A stretch of 64,000 nt of DNA from Hyphomicrobiales bacterium (GTDB taxonomy: Bacteria; Pseudomonadota; Alphaproteobacteria; Rhizobiales; Rhizobiaceae). Below the pieces are notes generated by a model. The model was not told where the DNA came from and did not search any database. It saw only the letters and a program-made list of their open reading frames with translations. Below are positions 53,349-62,721 of the stretch, piece by piece. Location: assembly GCA_900472395.1 (NCBI GenBank), contig UCHV01000024.1, positions 156,708 to 220,707 on the forward strand. Reading direction: 5' to 3'. Made by a program: the position numbers and the translations under genes. The first letter of the stretch is position 1; each line of letters starts with the position of its first letter.

Positions 53349-54344
53349 CTAAAGTGCGACCAGGCTACCACCTTGTTCTCGGAGCCGAGCTAAATACGCA
53401 GAATGGTCGAGAACCTGATACGGAAAATACATTCCGGGCGGCGTAGATGGTCCGTCCAGACCGGCCAGCCGTTCGATGATCATGCTTGTTCCGAGCGCCG
53501 TCAGCGCCGCAGCGCCGCCGGGATGAAAGACCGCATGACGGCTTTGCAGATTTTGGCCATCCTGGCCTTCGCCGGCCAACTCGAGGATAATTTCCGTCGA
53601 TTTCGGTTCGCCGCGGCGGCGCGATGAACTGACCGCTGTGGCGATGTTGAATTCCACGTTTTTTGCACCGGTTTCCGCGGCCAGACCCGCAACATCGATC
53701 GAGGAAAATCCTGACGCCTCGATCAACGTCCCGTCGATTGCCTGAAAGCTGGTTCTGGCTTCGTCCGGGCTACGCCAAATCCAGGCAGCGTCGCGACGGG
53801 AAAGTGCGGATGGCAACATCTTGTTCAGGCGCTCGAAATCTTCCGCGACTGCCGGCCCCCCGCCATCCTCCTCGTCAACGAGAGCGTTGATGACGATAGT
53901 GTCAATTCGTGAGAATGCCTTGGCGCATTCCAAGGTCGCGACAGTCGTTGCCCCCACAAGCCATTCGTAACCCAGCACGACCGCAGATGCTTCGGGCCTG
54001 TGCATGTAGACAGCGACTTCGGGCGCGATCTCGAATACACCCGACGATATTCCGAGATGCGGTATGTTGCGCGCGTGCGCATAACGCAGGCTTGCCAGCC
54101 GTTCGTCCGAATAGAAGACGGCAACAGCGCGAACCGGTTGATCGCCAAGACCTAAATCCGCGGCTTCGGGATCAAGGCAGACACCTTCCGCGTTTCCTAT
54201 CTCATCTGCAGCCGCGCGGGCTTTGCCGAGATCACGGCCACCGATCAGTAACGGAAGCTCACGGTGAGCGGTGCGCAGAGCATCTGCGGTTCGCCTGCCA
54301 ATCGAACCAGAGCCACCCATCAACAGTACTGGAGCCGATGTCAT
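53349..54344 (-). CDS. Saccharopine dehydrogenase-like NAD(P)-binding protein
   Basis: Protein of 331 residues with an N-terminal Rossmann fold (LLMGGSGSIGRRTADAL, residues ~7-23) and a saccharopine-dehydrogenase-like layout. AAAGGA lies nine bases before the ATG 54344; a longer frame to 54428 was rejected. It stands alone, convergent with the glycerate kinase pseudogene and downstream of the LysR gene on the same strand. The substrate is unknown; related proteins act on amino or keto acids. Confidence 0.8.
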   Translation of the reverse strand: MTSAPVLLMGGSGSIGRRTADALRTAHRELPLLIGGRDLGKARAAADEIGNAEGVCLDPEAADLGLGDQPVRAVAVFYSDERLASLRYAHARNIPHLGISSGVFEIAPEVAVYMHRPEASAVVLGYEWLVGATTVATLECAKAFSRIDTIVINALVDEEDGGGPAVAEDFERLNKMLPSALSRRDAAWIWRSPDEARTSFQAIDGTLIEASGFSSIDVAGLAAETGAKNVEFNIATAVSSSRRRGEPKSTEIILELAGEGQDGQNLQSRHAVFHPGGAAALTALGTSMIIERLAGLDGPSTPPGMYFPYQVLDHSAYLARLREQGGSLVAL

Positions 54345-54476
54345 AAGGCATGTCCTTTCTTCGACGGAATGTTTGCAGGTCGTCGGAGAAAGCGCGTCAG
54401 GCGAGGTTTGTTCCGGTCTTATCGGCATTCGCGGCGACTGCCGATAAGACAGGCCCGAGTATTCGGCTGACCAAGA

Positions 54477-55409
54477 TCAAGCCGACGGCTGGCGGTTCAT
54501 GTCCGAAGATCCGGCCCGAAGCGCGTCGATAAAGGCGCGCAGTGCCGGCGCCATCTGACGTTGCTGCGGATAGCAGATGAACAGGCCCGGAAAGGGCGCC
54601 GACCATGGTATCAGCAACGGAACCAATTGACCGGCTGCGATATGAGGCGTTGCGGTATCCTCGATCACAAAGCCGATGCCGATGCCGCTCAAAGCCGCTT
54701 TCAGAACGCTTTCCTTGTCGCTGAACACCAGTGGACCGTCGACGGTGACGCTGAACCAGTTGCCGTTTTCGACGAACTCCCAGGCGTAGGGTGTCGGGCG
54801 GCCCGGCCAACGCCAGCGGATACAGCGGTGGTTGACCAGAGCGCGTGGATGATCTGGATGCCCATGCCGTTGCAGATAATCCGGCGTCGCAACAGCGATC
54901 TGCCGCAGTTCCGGTCCGAGACGTACCGCAATCATATCCTTTTCGATGACTTCTCCAATGCGCAGGGCAAGGTCGTAACCCGCTGCGACTATATCGATGA
55001 CCTCGTCATCCAGGGTGATATCAAGCATCACATCGGGATGTCGGTCGGTGAAGCTTTTCAGAATTGGATCGATGTATTTCCGCGCAGCGGACCGGAAGGT
55101 ATGGACCCTGACGGTGCCGGCGGGCCTTTCACCGGAATGCCTGACCTGCGTTATGGCGCCGCCCAGTTCGAGCGCCGCGGGCTGCGCGCGTTTAAAGAGA
55201 TTTTCTCCCGCCTCAGTCAGCGACACATTTCTCGTGGTGCGGTGCAAGAGCTGCACGCCGACATGATCTTCAAAATTGCGGACCATCTGACTCAGCGCCG
55301 AGGGCGAGACGTCCAGTTGTTCGGCCGCACGGCTGAAACTGAGGCATTCTGCCACCGCGATAAAGGCGCGAAGCTGATTGTAGTCCTGACTGCCGAGAAG
55401 TTTGGTCAT
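54477..55409 (-). CDS. LysR-family transcriptional regulator
   Basis: Regulator of 310 residues. An N-terminal winged HTH (FSRAAEQLDVSPSALSQMVRNFE) is followed by the LysR substrate-binding domain (DEVIDIVAAGYDLALRIGE, LGPELRQIAVATPDYL). ATG 55409 gives a normal N-terminus (MTKLLGSQDYNQLRAF); 25 extra in-frame codons upstream lie over the promoter. It is divergent from three SDR genes and probably controls them through the T-N11-A box at 55429-55441. Confidence 0.93.
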   Translation of the reverse strand: MTKLLGSQDYNQLRAFIAVAECLSFSRAAEQLDVSPSALSQMVRNFEDHVGVQLLHRTTRNVSLTEAGENLFKRAQPAALELGGAITQVRHSGERPAGTVRVHTFRSAARKYIDPILKSFTDRHPDVMLDITLDDEVIDIVAAGYDLALRIGEVIEKDMIAVRLGPELRQIAVATPDYLQRHGHPDHPRALVNHRCIRWRWPGRPTPYAWEFVENGNWFSVTVDGPLVFSDKESVLKAALSGIGIGFVIEDTATPHIAAGQLVPLLIPWSAPFPGLFICYPQQRQMAPALRAFIDALRAGSSDMNRQPSA

Positions 55410-55428
55410 GATCTTTTTCGGAAATTGA

Positions 55429-55441
55429 TTAGCTTGACTAA
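55429..55441. promoter_or_regulatory. LysR-type box (T-N11-A)
   Basis: TTAGCTTGACTAA is a palindromic T-N11-A sequence, with arms TTAG/CTAA, located 20 bases upstream of the LysR start and 81 bases upstream of the first SDR. This is the standard position for a LysR recognition site in a divergent unit. Binding is inferred. Confidence 0.55.
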
Positions 55442-55521
55442 CAAGGTCTGTAATTTTTGACCGTATTATAAAGTTTGGCACCATGTCTCATCTTTGTTGC
55501 ACGCATTCAAAGGAGCACATC

Positions 55522-56355
55522 ATGACGACTTGGTTCATCACAGGTATTTCGCGCGGGCTTGGCCGCGCTTTGGCTGAGGCCGCTTTGGCCGAAGGCGATA
55601 CGGTTATCGGCACTGTGCGAAAAGGTCCGGTTTCACTCGATTACCAGACGGGCACGCTTTACGTGCTGACTGTCGATCTTGCAGAGGCAGGTGCGGCGGA
55701 AGCCTGTGTGTCCGAAGCTTACGAGCGTGTTGGCCAGATCGACGTCATCGTCAACAATGCGGGTTACGGTCTCCTCGGTGCGCTTGAAAGTGCGACGGAT
55801 GAAGAGGTCGGGCGGCTGTTCGCGGTGGATGTCATCGCGCCGTTCCGAATCATCCGGGCCGCCTTGCCGTATCTTCGCCGGCAGGCGAGCGGTCATATCG
55901 TCAACATCACTTCGATTGCCGGGCGTGCGCCATCGACCGGATCGGCCATGTATTCTGCTGCCAAATCCGCTCTGGAGGGTATGTCTGCCGCGCTATCGCT
56001 CGAAGTTGCGCCGCTTGGCATCAAGGTAACGGCCGTGGCACCCGGTGCCTTCAGGACGGATTTCCTGTCCCCCCACTCGATCCGCAAGAGCGGCGAGGCC
56101 GATGGCGCCTATGCCGAAACGATCGGGCGCAGCGATGCGGCATTCAATGCCGCAGCCGGTCGGCAGGCGGGCGATCCCGAGCGTGCCGCCAAGGCTATCA
56201 TCGCCATGGTTCGCGCAGCCAATCCGCCGCTGCACCTCCTTCTCGGAAGTGATGCTTTACAGCGGGCCCGTACCAAGCTCGACCAGATCGTTGATGAGAT
56301 CGACGCCTGGGAGGCGACCACGCGCAGCACGGATTATCAGGAGGAGCGGCCATGA
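55522..56355 (+). CDS. SDR-family oxidoreductase
   Basis: Classical SDR of 277 residues. The cofactor motif GISRGLG is at residues 7-13, NNAGYG near 81-86, and Ser/YSAAK supply the catalytic residues. AAGGAG lies six bases before ATG 55522. It resembles the retinol-dehydrogenase-like or YbbO-like SDRs. It is the first of three SDR genes and overlaps the second by four bases. Confidence 0.92.
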   Translation: MTTWFITGISRGLGRALAEAALAEGDTVIGTVRKGPVSLDYQTGTLYVLTVDLAEAGAAEACVSEAYERVGQIDVIVNNAGYGLLGALESATDEEVGRLFAVDVIAPFRIIRAALPYLRRQASGHIVNITSIAGRAPSTGSAMYSAAKSALEGMSAALSLEVAPLGIKVTAVAPGAFRTDFLSPHSIRKSGEADGAYAETIGRSDAAFNAAAGRQAGDPERAAKAIIAMVRAANPPLHLLLGSDALQRARTKLDQIVDEIDAWEATTRSTDYQEERP

Positions 56356-57107
56356 TCACCGTGACAGGTTCAAGCTTTGATCTTTCAGGAAAAGTCGCCG
56401 TTGTGACGGGAGCTGCGCGTGGCATAGGTCTGGCGACGGTAAAACTGCTCAAGGCAAGGGGCGCCTGCGTTGTGGCAAGTGATGTCAGTCCTGCAGTCGG
56501 CGACCTTGCCGCGCACGACGTCGCGGCTTTTTGCGGCGATGTCTGCGAGGAGCAGACCGCTGCCGGCACCATCGCTCTTGCGCTCAAACGTTTCGGCTCG
56601 GTGGACATTCTGGTGAACAATGCCGGCCGCACCATGAACAAACCCCTGATCGACATGAGCGTGGCCGACTGGGATCAGATCATGGCAGTCAACGCGCGGG
56701 GCAATTTTCTTCATTCCAGAGAGGCCGTGAAGGTCATGATCGCTCAGGGGGCAGGGGTCCTCGTCAGCGTGGCCTCGATTGTTTCGGCGGTGGGCATGAA
56801 GGACACGTCGGTTTATGCCGCATCGAAGGGTGCGATCGCCCAACTTACCAAAGTTATAGCCGTCGAATACGGCGGCCGCGGTCTCCGGGCCAACGCCGTC
56901 GCGCCCGGCGTCGTCGTCACCGATATTCTGGACGGTATCGTCGAAGACAGCAGGGCTGCCCTTTCGGGCTACGGCGACGCCCATCCGATAGGGCGTGTTG
57001 CCCAGCCAAACGACATTGCGGAAGTTATCGCCTTCCTCGCGTCACCCGCTTCCGCATTCATGACGGGTGCACTGGTGATGGCGGATGGCGGGTACACCGC
57101 GCTTTGA
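56352..57107 (+). CDS. SDR-family oxidoreductase (FabG-like)
   Basis: Classical SDR of 251 residues with VVTGAARGIG, NNAGR and YAASKG motifs and a C-terminal GGYTAL ending like FabG and sugar dehydrogenases. The ATG overlaps the preceding stop, and GAGGAGCGGCC upstream serves as SD. It is co-transcribed with its neighbours under likely LysR control. Substrate unknown. Confidence 0.92.
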   Translation: MITVTGSSFDLSGKVAVVTGAARGIGLATVKLLKARGACVVASDVSPAVGDLAAHDVAAFCGDVCEEQTAAGTIALALKRFGSVDILVNNAGRTMNKPLIDMSVADWDQIMAVNARGNFLHSREAVKVMIAQGAGVLVSVASIVSAVGMKDTSVYAASKGAIAQLTKVIAVEYGGRGLRANAVAPGVVVTDILDGIVEDSRAALSGYGDAHPIGRVAQPNDIAEVIAFLASPASAFMTGALVMADGGYTAL

Positions 57108-57122
57108 AACACGGAGATAATC

Positions 57123-57830
57123 ATGAACAAGTCCATTTTGATCGTCGCCGCGGAACGTGGCCTCGGCCTGGGTCTAGCCCAGCAATTCTTTGATCGTGGC
57201 TGGTCCGTTGTTGGCACGGCGAGGCAGCACGCGGATATCCAGGATCTGCAGCGGATCGGAGACCGCGATCTTTCCCGCTTGACGACCGCCTTCATCGACG
57301 TGACGGATGCTGCGCAGATTGCACCATTTCTGTCATCACTCGGCTCTCGCCGGTTCGATGTCATTTTCTTCAACGCGGGCATCTGGGGCGCATCGCACCA
57401 GAGTGTCCTCGAAGCGACGGACGCCGAATTTGCGCAGATCATGCTCACCAACACATTCGGCCCGATGCGGTTGGCCCGCCATTTGCTGGAAAGGCTCGTC
57501 ATGCCGGGTGGCACAATGGCATTCATGTCGTCACACCGCGGCAGCATTTCCATCAATGTCGAGGGCGGCCTCGAACTCTACCGGGCAAGCAAAGCTGCAT
57601 TGAACATGCTGGCGCGCGGCATCTATGCCGAAAACCGCGACGAGGGGCTGACCGTGCTTTCGGTGCATCCGGGCTGGGTCAATACGGCCATGGGTACGCT
57701 GGATGGCAGTATCGAGGCCGAAATTGAAATCGAGCCAAGTGTGCGCGGTGTTGCCGATGTGGTCGAAAGACACATGGGGTCCGGTGAAAATCTTTATCTG
57801 GACTATCAGGACAATCATCTTGACTGGTGA
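57123..57830 (+). CDS. SDR-family NAD(P)-binding protein (C-factor-like)
   Basis: Short SDR of 235 residues. The nucleotide motif is degenerate (AAERGLGLGLA), with NAGIWG and YRASKAAL downstream. This type is related to CsgA/C-factor. Of the three SDRs it has the least standard cofactor motif but keeps the Tyr-x-x-x-Lys pair. It starts 15 bases after the second SDR and ends 33 bases before the convergent TetR gene. Confidence 0.9.
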   Translation: MNKSILIVAAERGLGLGLAQQFFDRGWSVVGTARQHADIQDLQRIGDRDLSRLTTAFIDVTDAAQIAPFLSSLGSRRFDVIFFNAGIWGASHQSVLEATDAEFAQIMLTNTFGPMRLARHLLERLVMPGGTMAFMSSHRGSISINVEGGLELYRASKAALNMLARGIYAENRDEGLTVLSVHPGWVNTAMGTLDGSIEAEIEIEPSVRGVADVVERHMGSGENLYLDYQDNHLDW

Positions 57831-57863
57831 GTTTTGCTACCTGCGAGCTGATACTGGTGCTGA

Positions 57864-58490
57864 TTACCGTCCCCGGGGCGTCACGGGATCGCAGAATGGC
57901 AAGGTTGCGGCGCGGCGGATGGCCTGGGCCAGCCGATCGTTGCTCTCGGCCACAGTCGGAACCTGTCCGTATTTGACCGCGGCCCGGCTGATGGTCTCGT
58001 CGATGACCCGCATGGCGGCCGCAACGGTGGCCGCGCAAAGCCTCACCTCGAAATCCGTGTGAGACAGTTCGAGCCGGGTGGCGATAACGTCAGCCATCAA
58101 GTCTTCGGTCGCGCGAGTGGACATGAACCACGGCTCAAGCAGCGCCGGCTCTTCCTCAAGCCTAGCAATCAGGTGCACGACAAGCTTGCTGTCCTCGATC
58201 TCCTGCGCGTCTATCTTGCTCATGTCGTAATTGATTTCCAGAAAGCGCTCGACCGTCATATCGAGCGGCCATTTCTGAAGTTTTGCAGCAAGGTTTTGCG
58301 ACATGCGGGCGAAGAGCGGCTCGACGCAACTCTCCTTGCTGCGGAAATAACGCCAAAGCGTTCGCTTTGATATCCCCGCCGCCTCTGCAATCTCGTCGCC
58401 ACTCGTGCCGGCCACACCCTTTTCCAGGAACAAGCGCGCAGCACTTCGTGCCACGTCGATATGCGCCCCGTCCCGGATCGTCCTGCTCAT
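57864..58490 (-). CDS. TetR-family transcriptional regulator
   Basis: Repressor of 208 residues with N-terminal HTH (TSGDEIAEAAGISKRTLWRYFRSKE) and a variable ligand-binding domain. Three ATGs lie at 58502, 58496 and 58490; the last has GGAG at the best distance. It is divergent from the prolyl oligopeptidase gene, convergent with the SDR genes, and has a 21-base palindrome 108 bases upstream. Confidence 0.92.
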   Translation of the reverse strand: MSRTIRDGAHIDVARSAARLFLEKGVAGTSGDEIAEAAGISKRTLWRYFRSKESCVEPLFARMSQNLAAKLQKWPLDMTVERFLEINYDMSKIDAQEIEDSKLVVHLIARLEEEPALLEPWFMSTRATEDLMADVIATRLELSHTDFEVRLCAATVAAAMRVIDETISRAAVKYGQVPTVAESNDRLAQAIRRAATLPFCDPVTPRGR

Positions 58491-58597
58491 CTGCATCTCC
58501 AACTTACGATGTCAGTGCCTTTTGTGGCGCGTAATGACATTTATTTCAGGCCAAAAAATCGTCAACTGCAGCAAACTCGCATACATCAGCACCACAA

Positions 58598-58618
58598 TAA
58601 TGACACTAAGTGCCATTA
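58598..58618. promoter_or_regulatory. TetR-type palindromic operator
   Basis: TAATGACACTAAGTGCCATTA is a 21-base inverted repeat whose arms match at nine of ten positions. A related half-site (TAATGACA) occurs at 58532-58539, and ATGTCA/TGACAT arms span 58509-58540. The sites lie between the divergent TetR and peptidase genes. They probably let the regulator control both. Confidence 0.65.
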
Positions 58619-58682
58619 CCTGAGTTGCCCATGCCAAGACACTCAGCCTTCCATCACCAATACATTCCCGCCGGGGTTTCCG

Positions 58683-60821
58683 ATGAGAACATCTATCGCA
58701 ATTGCCATCTCCTTTTTTCTCCAGATTCACAACCTGTCCGCCCAACCAAGAGAGGATAACGTGCAGAAGATCGTTTATCCGAAAACCGAACGCATCGACG
58801 TAACCGAGGAACATTTCGGCCAAACCGTCGTGGATTCGTACCGCTGGCTTGAGAATGACGCGCCGGATGATCGCGCGGTGTCGGCCTGGGTCGAGGCGCA
58901 GAGTGCGGTCACGCAGAAGCACCTGGAGGCCCTTCCTGGAAGGGACCATTTCCGCAAACGGATGACGGAACTGCTCGCCTACGATCGCTACACCGTTCCG
59001 CGAAAACGCGGGGACCGTTATTTTTTTAACGTCATCAAAGGCAATGAAAACCAGCCATCCCTCTATGTCCGTGACGGCGTGTTCGGCGAAAGCCGCGTGC
59101 TTATCGATCCCAATAAATGGTCGCAAGACGGTGCCGACGCGCTGACCGACTGGAGCGTGTCCGATGACGCCCGCCATGTCGCCTTCGGCGTACAGAAGGG
59201 CGGCACCGACTGGCGGACCATCAAGATCCTCGACGTAGAAAGCGGCAGGGAGCTGGACGATGCGCTCGATGGCGCACGCTTCAGCCGCCTGGCTTGGGCG
59301 CCAGATGGATCGGGCTTCTTCTATTCGCGCATGCCGAAGCCCGCTCAGGGCTCAGGCAGGGGCGCGGTTGTCGCCAATCACGCTGTCTACTTTCACAAAC
59401 TGGGCACGAAGCAGGCCGACGACCGGCTCATCTACGCCACACCCGATCGCCCGGACCTTTTGCACGGAGCGGACCGGGTTTCCGGCGGACGCTACCTCAC
59501 TATTTCTTCAACGCCAGGAACGAACGAAAGCGCTCTGACCGTCATTGACCTCCACGCGCCGGACTGGACGCCGAAAACGGTCGTGCCGGACATGGAATCC
59601 TCATGGTATGTCCTCGGCAATCATGAAACCGAGTTGCTGCTCGCGACCACCCTCGGCGCAGAACGTGTGCGCATCGTCTCCCTCGACATGGCCGAGGCGA
59701 AGCCGGAGCTGAAGGAAATCATCCCCGAAGCCGCCGATGGCGCGGTGCTGGACTCTGCCGCCATCGCGGGCGACACGTTGCTGGTGAGTTACCAGATCGA
59801 CGTCAAGACGGAGATCCGCCGCTTCACGCTCGACGGAAAGCCAGATGGAACGGTCTATCTGCCGGGGGTCGGAACGGCCCGATTTCTGGAAGGCGACGCC
59901 CGCGAAGCCTTCTTCGTCTTTACCAGCTACGACGCGCCGATAGCGATCTATCACTACGACATTGCTTCAAGAAAAGTCACGCCGTGGGCGGAACCGAATG
60001 TGCCGATCGATCTCGACAGCCTCCATGTCGAACAGCGCTTCTATCGCTCGAAAGACGGCACCGAGGTGCCTCTGTTCATCATCCGCCGCAAGGATGTCAC
60101 TGCGGCGGCACCGACCCTGCTCTATGGTTATGGTGGTTTCGGCCTCAGCCAGATCCCCATCTACAATCCCATCCAGCTTGCCTGGGTGGAACAGGGCGGC
60201 GTGCTGGCGGTCGCCAACATTCGCGGCGGCGGCGAATATGGCAAGGCTTGGCACCGTGCCGGACAGCTCGAGAACAAGCAGAACTCGTTCGACGACTTCA
60301 TCGCTGCCGCCGAATTTCTGAAACGGACGGGTATCACCTCACCAGACGGCCTTGCCATCCAGGGCGAGTCCAACGGTGGCCTTCTGGTGACCGCCGTCAC
60401 CAACCAGCGTCCCGACCTGTTCGACGTGGCACTGCCGGGCGTCGCAGTCACCGACCTGCTGCGCTACGACCGGTTCACCGGCGGCGGATTTTGGAAGGGC
60501 GAGTTCGGCAGCCCTGCCGAGGAGCGGCATTTCCACAACCTCATGAGCTATTCCCCCTATCACACGATCCGGCGGGGCGAGGATTATCCGGCGATCCTGG
60601 CGACGACGGCGGATGCCGACGACCGTGTCGTGCCTGCCCACACGTTCAAATACATCGCCGCACTGCAGTCTGCCGATCTCGGTCCCAAACCACGTCTCAT
60701 GCGCATCGAGACGCGCGCCGGCCACGGCGCCGGCATGCCGATCGACAAGATCATTGCCCAGCACGCCGACATGTGGGCCTTCGCCGCCTACTGGACCGGC
60801 CTGAAAACCACCGTGAAATGA
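58683..60821 (+). CDS. Prolyl oligopeptidase family serine peptidase
   Basis: Serine peptidase of 712 residues with an N-terminal beta-propeller gate and C-terminal alpha/beta-hydrolase domain. The catalytic triad is visible: Ser563 (GESNGG), Asp646 or Asp647 (DADDRVVP) and His681 (RAGHGAGMP). From ATG 58683 the N-terminus is hydrophobic (IAIAISFFLQI) with a possible cleavage after LSA, suggesting export, but no good SD precedes it. A GTG at 58761 with GAGGATAAC upstream would give a cytoplasmic enzyme starting at VQKIVYPK. It cleaves short proline-containing peptides. TetR control is likely. Confidence 0.92.
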   Translation: MRTSIAIAISFFLQIHNLSAQPREDNVQKIVYPKTERIDVTEEHFGQTVVDSYRWLENDAPDDRAVSAWVEAQSAVTQKHLEALPGRDHFRKRMTELLAYDRYTVPRKRGDRYFFNVIKGNENQPSLYVRDGVFGESRVLIDPNKWSQDGADALTDWSVSDDARHVAFGVQKGGTDWRTIKILDVESGRELDDALDGARFSRLAWAPDGSGFFYSRMPKPAQGSGRGAVVANHAVYFHKLGTKQADDRLIYATPDRPDLLHGADRVSGGRYLTISSTPGTNESALTVIDLHAPDWTPKTVVPDMESSWYVLGNHETELLLATTLGAERVRIVSLDMAEAKPELKEIIPEAADGAVLDSAAIAGDTLLVSYQIDVKTEIRRFTLDGKPDGTVYLPGVGTARFLEGDAREAFFVFTSYDAPIAIYHYDIASRKVTPWAEPNVPIDLDSLHVEQRFYRSKDGTEVPLFIIRRKDVTAAAPTLLYGYGGFGLSQIPIYNPIQLAWVEQGGVLAVANIRGGGEYGKAWHRAGQLENKQNSFDDFIAAAEFLKRTGITSPDGLAIQGESNGGLLVTAVTNQRPDLFDVALPGVAVTDLLRYDRFTGGGFWKGEFGSPAEERHFHNLMSYSPYHTIRRGEDYPAILATTADADDRVVPAHTFKYIAALQSADLGPKPRLMRIETRAGHGAGMPIDKIIAQHADMWAFAAYWTGLKTTVK

Positions 60822-60840
60822 AGCAATCGAAAGGAGATTG

Positions 60841-61125
60841 ATGATGACAAAGTTCAATTCACTCAGGAAACACCTTAAATCGATGTTTGGAGCGGGCTTC
60901 GCTGTTCTCATGCTGTCCGGCTGCACGTCTGCCGGAGCAGGCGATCATGTCGACGGGCGACGGTGCTCGGAATACCGGCATCACCGCGATTGCATGTATA
61001 TGCAGCACCATCGTGACCGTGAGCAGCTCATCAATCAGGAAAAGGCGCTGATCAATGCCGAACAAGCCCGCGAAAACCTGCGGATGCTTCGTGAGATCAG
61101 GAGGAATCGCGGGGAACATCATTAA
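60841..61125 (+). CDS. Small putative lipoprotein
   Basis: Product of 94 residues. A basic N-terminus, hydrophobic segment and lipobox (LMLSGC, Cys ~29) indicate export and lipid attachment. The mature part is rich in His, Arg and Glu, with a probable alpha-helical C-terminal half (EKALINAEQARENLRMLREI). AAAGGAG precedes two ATGs at 60841 and 60844. It lies 19 bases after the peptidase and is probably in its operon. No known family. Confidence 0.7.
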   Translation: MMTKFNSLRKHLKSMFGAGFAVLMLSGCTSAGAGDHVDGRRCSEYRHHRDCMYMQHHRDREQLINQEKALINAEQARENLRMLREIRRNRGEHH

Positions 61126-61165
61126 GCGCATCCGCTTTTGCATTTAACAGCAGGAGAGAAATTCG

Positions 61166-61750
61166 ATGAATGCGCAGACCCCGGCCCATGCCGCAGACCA
61201 GATATCCGAGATACTGAGACGAAATGAACAGGCCATGATGGCCGCCATCTTCAAGGTCTGCGACGACGCCGCGCGCACCACCGACGACGAGTTGAGGTTG
61301 GCCGGCATCGATCCGATCAGCATGAGGGACGGCTATTTCGCGTCGGTCGCGCTGCATCTCCTGTTTCTCAACCAGTGCGGCGCCGATATGGAAACGAGCG
61401 AGGGCGGCGACCCCAAACGCGCCGCCCATCTGCTTCGAGCCGGCCGAAGAATTTCCGCCTGTCATTGGGGCGGTATCGACGCGGAGCAAAGGACGAGGCG
61501 GAGCGATATCGCATTGGACGACGACGAAAGACGCGAGCTCGCCGACAGTGCACAGAGAGCAGCATCCAAGAGAGTCATGCGGGCTTTGGTCGATCACGCA
61601 AGCACGGCCGATCCGGATCTGTGTAACCGCGTCACGGCCGACATCGAGACCTACATCAAAAGGCTCTCGCCGCAGTCGGAGACGGATCGCTATTTCGCCG
61701 AGCGATTGCAGGAGAGCGTTGCGGTTCTGCTGCAGCCGCCTGGAGATTGA
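61166..61750 (+). CDS. Hypothetical protein
   Basis: Soluble protein of 194 residues, probably mostly helical, with no signal peptide or membrane segment. AGGAGAGAA precedes the ATG. Charged and alanine-rich; no motif I recognise. It lies 40 bases after the lipoprotein gene and may belong to the same transcript. The IS element begins 155 bases downstream; the bases between hold no supported gene. Confidence 0.6.
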   Translation: MNAQTPAHAADQISEILRRNEQAMMAAIFKVCDDAARTTDDELRLAGIDPISMRDGYFASVALHLLFLNQCGADMETSEGGDPKRAAHLLRAGRRISACHWGGIDAEQRTRRSDIALDDDERRELADSAQRAASKRVMRALVDHASTADPDLCNRVTADIETYIKRLSPQSETDRYFAERLQESVAVLLQPPGD

Positions 61751-61905
61751 TGGCCGCAGTGCTTTTTGGAACGACGGTCAGATTTGTCCAGTCGCGTTCG
61801 ACGTGACCATGAGAACGCTTTTCCTTGTACTCAAGGGTAATCCCGCCGAACGGGTTGTGGGTTCATATCTGTTCAAGAGCATCATGGCGGTAGTGCGACG
61901 TTCTA

Positions 61906-62721
61906 AGGTCTACGGGGATACACAATATTGGCTTGATGTGATTCAAGCTTTTGATGGACCGTTTTATTCTGACTGACGCCCATTGGGCGAAGATGGAGCC
62001 TTATCGTCTGGGCAAGCCAGTCGATCTCGGACGTGGCGGCAGTGATAAACGGCTTTTCATTGAGGCTGTTCTTTGGATCGTACGCATAGGCTCGCCTTGT
62101 CGTGATTTGCCCGAGCATTTTGGGAACCGGAGCACGGCATTCCGTCAGTTCAGCGATTTGCATCGTGCCGATGTGTTTGCAAAGCTCTTCGAAGCTTGCT
62201 CGGATGAGCCGGACCTCGAATACGCAATGGTCGATGCCAGCATCGTCAAGGTCCACCGCCATGGACAGGGCTCAAAAGAGGGACTGAGAGCAAGGCCATA
62301 GGTCGCTCGAAATGTGGAATGACGACCAAAATCCTCGCGCTGACTGATGCTCTCGGCAATCTGGTGCGGTTTGAGCTTCGACCGGGACATCGCTTCGATA
62401 CGGTCGGTGTTGAGCCTCTGGTCAAAGATGTCGAATTCAACGGCCTGATTGCCGACAAGGCATTCGACAGCGATACGATCATCAACGATCACAACACGCG
62501 TGGAGCCAAAATCGTTATCTCCCAGCATTCAGGCCGTTCAAAACCCCTTCCGCTGGACCGCGAGCTTTATAAATGGCGGCACCTGATTGAGGACTTCTTC
62601 TTCAAGCTCAGGAGTTTAAAGCGCCCCTCGGCATGAGGGCCGACAAGACAGACGAAAGCTTCTGCGCCATCATCCATCTCGCAGCAGCCGCCATCAATTC
62701 AAGATCAACCCATAGAGACCT
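61906..62721 (+). mobile_element. IS5-family (IS427-group) insertion sequence, decayed
   Basis: Ends AGGTCT (61906-61911) and AGACCT (62716-62721) form inverted repeats, with further partial similarity inward. The element is flanked by TA on each side (61904-61905 and 62722-62723), the target duplication usual for this group. The 816-base length also fits. The two-frame transposase and its A4G slippery site are internal. A one-base loss near 62610 breaks the second frame, so this copy should be immobile unless complemented. Exact ends are my reading and could be off, because the broken C-terminal frame runs to 62737. Confidence 0.75.
61954..62301 (+). CDS. IS5-family transposase OrfA
   Basis: N-terminal transposase part of 115 residues with the family segments FILTDAHWAKMEP, GGSDKRLFIEAVLWIVRIGSPCRDLP and YAMVDASIVKVHRHGQG. 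The VDAS Asp is the first catalytic residue of the DDE triad. The frame ends at 62301, but a -1 shift on AAAAG (62274-62278) joins it to the OrfB frame. That is normal for this IS group, so the interruption here is not by itself damage. Confidence 0.8.
   Translation: MDRFILTDAHWAKMEPYRLGKPVDLGRGGSDKRLFIEAVLWIVRIGSPCRDLPEHFGNRSTAFRQFSDLHRADVFAKLFEACSDEPDLEYAMVDASIVKVHRHGQGSKEGLRARP

Noticed and set aside
61803..61976. Short plus-strand frame running into the IS element (MRTLFLVLKGNPAER)
   Set aside because: No SD, no family match, and it crosses the inferred IS left end. Probably chance sequence, or a truncated remnant that cannot be supported.
62274..62301. First frame break of the transposase as a disabling mutation
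   Set aside because: It coincides with an A4G slippery site and a -1 relation between the frames, as expected for programmed frameshifting in this IS group.
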